Below are positions 6,708 through 8,957 of a stretch of 8,957 bases of DNA, piece after piece (positions within the stretch are counted from its first letter, which is position 1; every line of letters starts with the position of its first letter). The position numbers were made by a program, and so were the translations under genes. Below the pieces are notes generated by a model. The model was not told where the DNA came from, searched no databases, and saw only the letters and a list, made by a program, of their open reading frames with translations. The stretch covers positions 1 through 8,957 of the forward strand of contig JAUVLX010000134.1 in assembly GCA_030600525.1 (NCBI GenBank), read 5' to 3'. Origin of the DNA: Desulfobulbus sp. GTDB taxonomy: Bacteria > Desulfobacterota > Desulfobulbia > Desulfobulbales > Desulfobulbaceae.

Positions 6708-6747
6708 CTGTCGGCCAATGTAAAAATACTTTTAATGTCTGATAATT

Positions 6748-6756
6748 ATTCTAGCA
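6748..6756 (-). promoter_or_regulatory. Candidate extended -10 promoter of the potassium channel gene
   Basis: On the minus strand TGCTAGAAT is an extended -10 (TGn followed by TAGAAT, 5 of 6 to consensus), about 40 nt upstream of the channel ATG. No good -35 is seen at 17 bp, which an extended -10 can tolerate. The surrounding DNA is AT-rich, so chance matches are possible. Confidence 0.35.
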
Positions 6757-6826
6757 TATCATACAATTTTCATTTTTTCTTTATGTTAAGCTCCTGAAAC
6801 CTCAGTGGCTTTATCGCATTTGTGGT

Positions 6827-6855
6827 TTGACAAATATTGCCCGGCTGTGTATACA
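6827..6855 (+). promoter_or_regulatory. Sigma-70-type promoter of tRNA-Leu
   Basis: A perfect TTGACA (6827-6832) is followed by a 17-bp spacer and TATACA (6850-6855). Initiation near 6862 would leave only about 6 nt of 5' leader before the mature tRNA, and the discriminator region contains GCGC as in many stable-RNA promoters. Confidence 0.8.
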
Positions 6856-6867
6856 ATAGCGCACAAA

Positions 6868-6954
6868 GCCTGGATGGCGGAACTGGTAGACGCAAGGGAC
6901 TTAAAATCCCTCGGTCGTATGACTGTGCGAGTTCGATTCTCGCTCCGGGCACCA
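6868..6954 (+). tRNA. tRNA-Leu (anticodon UAA)
   Basis: The 87-nt cloverleaf includes an encoded CCA. The acceptor GCCTGGA pairs with TCCGGGC (one G-U). The D-arm contains AACTGGTAGAC. The anticodon stem AGGGA/TCCCT encloses loop CTTAAAA, reading UAA. The long class II variable arm (GGTC/GACT stem) is as expected for leucine. The T-stem GCGAG/CTCGC has loop TTCGATT. It reads UUA codons, and UUG by wobble. It is transcribed alone from its own promoter and ended by the hairpin just downstream. tRNA-Leu genes are frequent integration sites, and the DNA to the right looks accessory. Confidence 0.97.
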
Positions 6955-6963
6955 AGGAATATC

Positions 6964-6996
6964 AAGGGGTTAGCTTTCACGAGCTAACCCCTTTTC
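6964..6996 (+). terminator. Rho-independent terminator of tRNA-Leu
   Basis: GGGGTTAGCT (6966-6975) pairs perfectly with AGCTAACCCC (6982-6991) around a TTCACG loop, extended by two A-T pairs, and is followed by TTTT. The 10-12 bp stem ends 9 nt after the tRNA CCA starts its trailer, as expected for a single-gene tRNA unit. Confidence 0.88.
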
Positions 6997-7018
6997 CGTT
7001 CCCCCTCCTTGCCACATC

Positions 7019-7036
7019 TGACTACATTTGACTACA
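7019..7036 (+). repeat. Tandem TGACTACA repeat, 10-bp period
   Basis: TGACTACA occurs at 7019-7026 and again at 7029-7036, exactly one helical turn apart, just beyond the tRNA-Leu terminator and before the end of the convergent orphan gene. Short direct repeats in helical phase can be protein-binding sites, such as arm sites of a tyrosine integrase. No integrase is seen here, so this is only a suggestion. Confidence 0.4.
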
Positions 7037-7052
7037 CCCCTTTATTAAGAGC

Positions 7053-7580
7053 CTAATTTAAGGCACGTCCAATAGAAATAGAACGCTCTTTTATTTTTGA
7101 GATAGAAGAAAAGAGGTCTTGAGTTAACCGTGCTCGGTCATACATTTGCTGGGGACTAAGATTAACTTTCGTGTTTCCATCTCTCAGCCGGTCTTGGTAG
7201 GTAGAGATTGCCCACCCACAAAGGGTGTGGAAGGTATCCAGCAAGTCAGATACATCTTCATGAAGTTCTTCAAAATAGAGAAGAGAAATCATTTCTACTC
7301 GATTAACAGGTGACTCTTTCTCGGACATTGGTTTGTTATAGAGGAATAGTGAGTATTGATAATTGTCAAACCACCCCATTATATAGGTAGTAGCGGTGAC
7401 CAGCTCCTCCAGCTTATCACGTCTCAACTTCCGGTATACACCCTTCGCGTTCATTTTTTGGTTTAAGTAGTTTCCTAAAAAGCCACCACCTGTAGCTAGC
7501 GCAGCACCAAATGAAAGCATAATAATATCCTTAAACATTAACCCCCACTTGGCACCTTCTGATACAGCCTCGGCAGCCAT
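7053..7580 (-). CDS. Unrecognised small membrane-anchored protein
   Basis: I do not recognise this predicted 175-residue protein. One hydrophobic, glycine-rich segment (about residues 18-39, IIMLSFGAALATGGGFLGNYL region) is followed by a basic patch (KGVYRKLRRDKLEE, about 47-60). The rest is mainly helical and charged, with aromatic-rich text (GWFDNYQYSLFLY, about 74-86) and no enzymatic motif I can name. A single N-terminal membrane anchor with a cytoplasmic helical domain is the likely topology. ATG 7580 is chosen because a perfect AGGAGG (minus strand of 7585-7590) lies 4 nt upstream. A TTG six codons earlier would swallow that site. It has its own promoter candidate at 7629-7656 and faces tRNA-Leu, with a gene-poor flank behind it, which suggests accessory DNA. 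The good ribosome binding site and promoter argue that it is a real gene. Confidence 0.72.
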   Translation of the reverse strand: MAAEAVSEGAKWGLMFKDIIMLSFGAALATGGGFLGNYLNQKMNAKGVYRKLRRDKLEELVTATTYIMGWFDNYQYSLFLYNKPMSEKESPVNRVEMISLLYFEELHEDVSDLLDTFHTLCGWAISTYQDRLRDGNTKVNLSPQQMYDRARLTQDLFSSISKIKERSISIGRALN

Positions 7581-7628
7581 CCTTCCTCCTATTAACAATT
7601 GGCATCATATTATTTTAACTACTAAATA

Positions 7629-7656
7629 CTTATACAATACCTCATTTTTTTGTCAC
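7629..7656 (-). promoter_or_regulatory. Candidate promoter of the orphan membrane protein gene
   Basis: On the minus strand GTGACA (7651-7656) and TATAAG (7629-7634) are 16 bp apart; each matches the sigma-70 consensus at 5 of 6 positions. The start would lie near 7622, giving a leader of about 42 nt ahead of ATG 7580. Confidence 0.5.
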
Positions 7657-7955
7657 CCAAGCTTCATTCTAAATGCTGATGCAATTCATGATTTTTAATG
7701 ATAGAAAGGTACTTCCTGAACAAACAGTAAAGCGGGGCTAAGCAGCGCGACACTTTCACAGAAGAGACTAAAGGGGTCAGACCCCACTAAACTATTCGCT
7801 GAACAAAACATTTTTGGCAATCCTTTCTGAGAGCCATCTGTTACTTAGTGTTTGTGTAGCCATAGTTACCTCGGCATCAAGCCATCTGAGACCTAAAAAG
7901 CGATTGTGCCAATTGCCGTATCCCAAAAAAACAGCCGCGTAAATAGCGAAATATA
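7657..7955. other. Gene-poor stretch before topB
   Basis: No convincing gene is seen on either strand. Contents are the GGGGTCAGACCCC palindrome (7773-7785), AGCCATCTG twice in direct orientation (7832-7840 and 7880-7888), and a short 22-codon frame from ATG 7673 without a ribosome binding site. No clear promoter or Shine-Dalgarno for topB could be picked out near 7956. An in-frame TAG at 7944 rules out a longer TopB N-terminus. Confidence 0.5.
7767..7791. repeat. Palindrome GGGGTCAGACCCC flanked by ACTAAA direct repeats
   Basis: GGGGTCAGACCCC (7773-7785) is a perfect 13-bp palindrome around a central A. It is bordered on both sides by ACTAAA (7767-7772 and 7786-7791). I recall this GGGGTC/GACCCC core as a recurrent intergenic sequence in several proteobacterial genomes. 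It could be a REP-like element, a target for a REP-associated Y1 transposase, or an operator. Confidence 0.45.
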
Positions 7956-8957
7956 ATGAGTTCTACAGTCCTTATCGCAGAAAAACCCTCTGTAGCCCGT
8001 GATCTTGCTAAATTTTTAGGCATATCAGGCCAGGGAGACGGCTTTATTCGATGTAAAAATGACACCGTCTGCACCTGGTGCGTAGGCCACATCCTGGAAC
8101 AGGCACAACCGCATATATATGACGAAAAATATAAACAATGGAGGGCGGAGGATTTACCTATTATTCCAAACGAATGGATCCTGCTGCCCATTGACAGAAC
8201 CAAAAAACAGTTAATGATAATCAAAAACTTGCTCAAAGATGCCCGCAATGTGATCAATGCCGGTGATCCTGAGCGAGAGGGGCAGCTGATTGTCGATGAG
8301 GTGCTCGATTACCTCAACTATAGCGGTCCTGCCAAAAGGCTCTGGATATCTGCCTTGGATGAACGAACAATAAAAAAGGGATTTTCCAAGCTGCGGGACA
8401 ACAATGATTTTTTGAACATCAAAAACGCCGCGATTTGCCGAGCAAATGCTGATTGGTTGATTGGCCTCAATGTCACCCGCGGCCTGACCCTTGCAGCCCG
8501 TGCCCGGGGGACCGTGCTTTCAGCCGGGAGAGTCCAGACGCCGACCCTTTCCCTGGTTGTCGACCGGGATCGTGAAGTTGAGAATTTTGTCAAAAAACCT
8601 TTTTGGCAGATCAAGGCCATAGTCCAACACGAGAAAGGACAATTTATCGCAACCTGGGAACCAGGGGAGCTGTCAAAAGGTGTCGACCACGATGGCAGGT
8701 TAATTGATGAAGCAACAGCCGACGAGCTCATCAATCTATTCGCCGGCATCCAGGCCGAGGTGGTGGATTACAAGAAAAACCTGAAAAAGAAGGCCCCTCC
8801 CTTACCCTTCATGTTATCTGATCTGCAGAAGAGAGCCGAGGATAAGTTCGGATATTCACCCAAAAAGACCCTCGATATTGGTCAAGGGCTCTACGAAAAA
8901 AAGAAATGTCTAACCTATATGCGTACCGAATGCCGCTACCTGCCCGATGAGATGCAT
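7956..8957 (+). CDS. topB: DNA topoisomerase III (TopB), 3'-truncated by the window edge
   Basis: The first 334 residues of a type IA topoisomerase are present; E. coli TopB is about 650, so roughly half is missing to the right. The Toprim domain starts with IAEKPSVARDLA (catalytic E9) and continues to NAGDPEREGQLIVDEVLDYL (101-120). The usual DxDxE triad appears as D104, E106 and E108, so the middle acid is Glu instead of Asp. ISALDERTI and the SAGRVQTPTL motif (189-198) follow. The active-site tyrosine is Y321 in TYMRTECRYLP, where TopB of E. coli has TYPRSDCRYLP. The enzyme relaxes and decatenates DNA via a 5'-phosphotyrosine link. ATG 7956 is the first possible start because TAG at 7944 is in frame; no clear ribosome binding site is visible. 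TopB is found both on chromosomes and on conjugative islands, and the window cannot tell which. Confidence 0.93.
   Translation, partial: MSSTVLIAEKPSVARDLAKFLGISGQGDGFIRCKNDTVCTWCVGHILEQAQPHIYDEKYKQWRAEDLPIIPNEWILLPIDRTKKQLMIIKNLLKDARNVINAGDPEREGQLIVDEVLDYLNYSGPAKRLWISALDERTIKKGFSKLRDNNDFLNIKNAAICRANADWLIGLNVTRGLTLAARARGTVLSAGRVQTPTLSLVVDRDREVENFVKKPFWQIKAIVQHEKGQFIATWEPGELSKGVDHDGRLIDEATADELINLFAGIQAEVVDYKKNLKKKAPPLPFMLSDLQKRAEDKFGYSPKKTLDIGQGLYEKKKCLTYMRTECRYLPDEMH

Noticed and set aside
6770..7031. Short frames on both strands across tRNA-Leu
   Set aside because: The text is the familiar spurious translation of a tRNA gene and its terminator; the cloverleaf explains the sequence.
7673..7741. 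22-codon plus-strand frame starting ATG CTG ATG
   Set aside because: No ribosome binding site, no recognisable product, and it lies in a gap with repeats; too short to support.
7877..8749. Minus-strand frames of 126 and 143 codons opposite the right end
   Set aside because: They are antisense to topB, whose Toprim and tyrosine motifs run through the region; their low-complexity Ser/Arg-rich text is typical of shadow frames.
1..8957. CRISPR arrays, rRNA genes, integrase or transposase genes
   Set aside because: No regularly spaced repeats of 20-40 bp, no rRNA sequence and no recombinase motifs were seen on either strand.

Overview
The window looks chromosomal, with moderate GC. It carries conserved housekeeping genes (PhoH/YbeZ, YbeY, PdxJ, a TrkA-type K+ channel, tRNA-Leu, topoisomerase III) and envelope genes of Gram-negative type (a lipoprotein, a periplasmic DsbA-like protein, and a DUF4105 protein that probably has a beta-rich C-terminal half). 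The protein sequences and the ybeY-pdxJ arrangement suggest a deltaproteobacterial lineage, perhaps Desulfobulbales (Desulfobacterota). That is an inference from memory of related proteins; no rRNA gene is present to settle it.

Positions 1-2264 (minus strand) hold a two-gene envelope operon. A small DUF3015-like lipoprotein starts at a TTG and is followed 30 bp later by a large DUF4105 (Lnb N-terminal periplasmic domain) protein that runs off the left edge. The DUF4105 gene has a 605-codon open frame with no stop inside the window. Positions 2407-4361 (plus strand) hold a promoter and leader hairpin, a secreted DsbA/thioredoxin-fold protein with an extra N-terminal beta-rich segment, and then phoH/ybeZ only 19 bp downstream. 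A 159-bp structured element with inverted ends (4361-4519) separates phoH from the next gene.

Positions 4556-5737 are one uninterrupted frame encoding YbeY (rRNA-maturation RNase) joined to PdxJ (vitamin B6 synthesis). A textbook Shine-Dalgarno and ATG for PdxJ lie inside the frame, so both a fusion and a free PdxJ may be made. A two-TM RCK potassium channel gene (5721-6707, minus) converges on pdxJ and overlaps its end by 17 bp. tRNA-Leu(UAA), with a strong sigma-70-type promoter and a rho-independent terminator, fills 6827-6996.

The right part (about 7000-7955) has an accessory look. It contains a 10-bp-periodic repeat just past the tRNA terminator, an unrecognised small membrane-anchored protein gene, and a gene-poor stretch with a GGGGTCAGACCCC palindrome. 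The window ends in the first 334 codons of a TopB-type topoisomerase III.

I did not find a clear undescribed defence or mobile system. The items most worth a second look are the YbeY-PdxJ fusion with internal initiation, the His/Cys pair in the DUF4105 protein, the MITE-like element, and the orphan gene beside tRNA-Leu.
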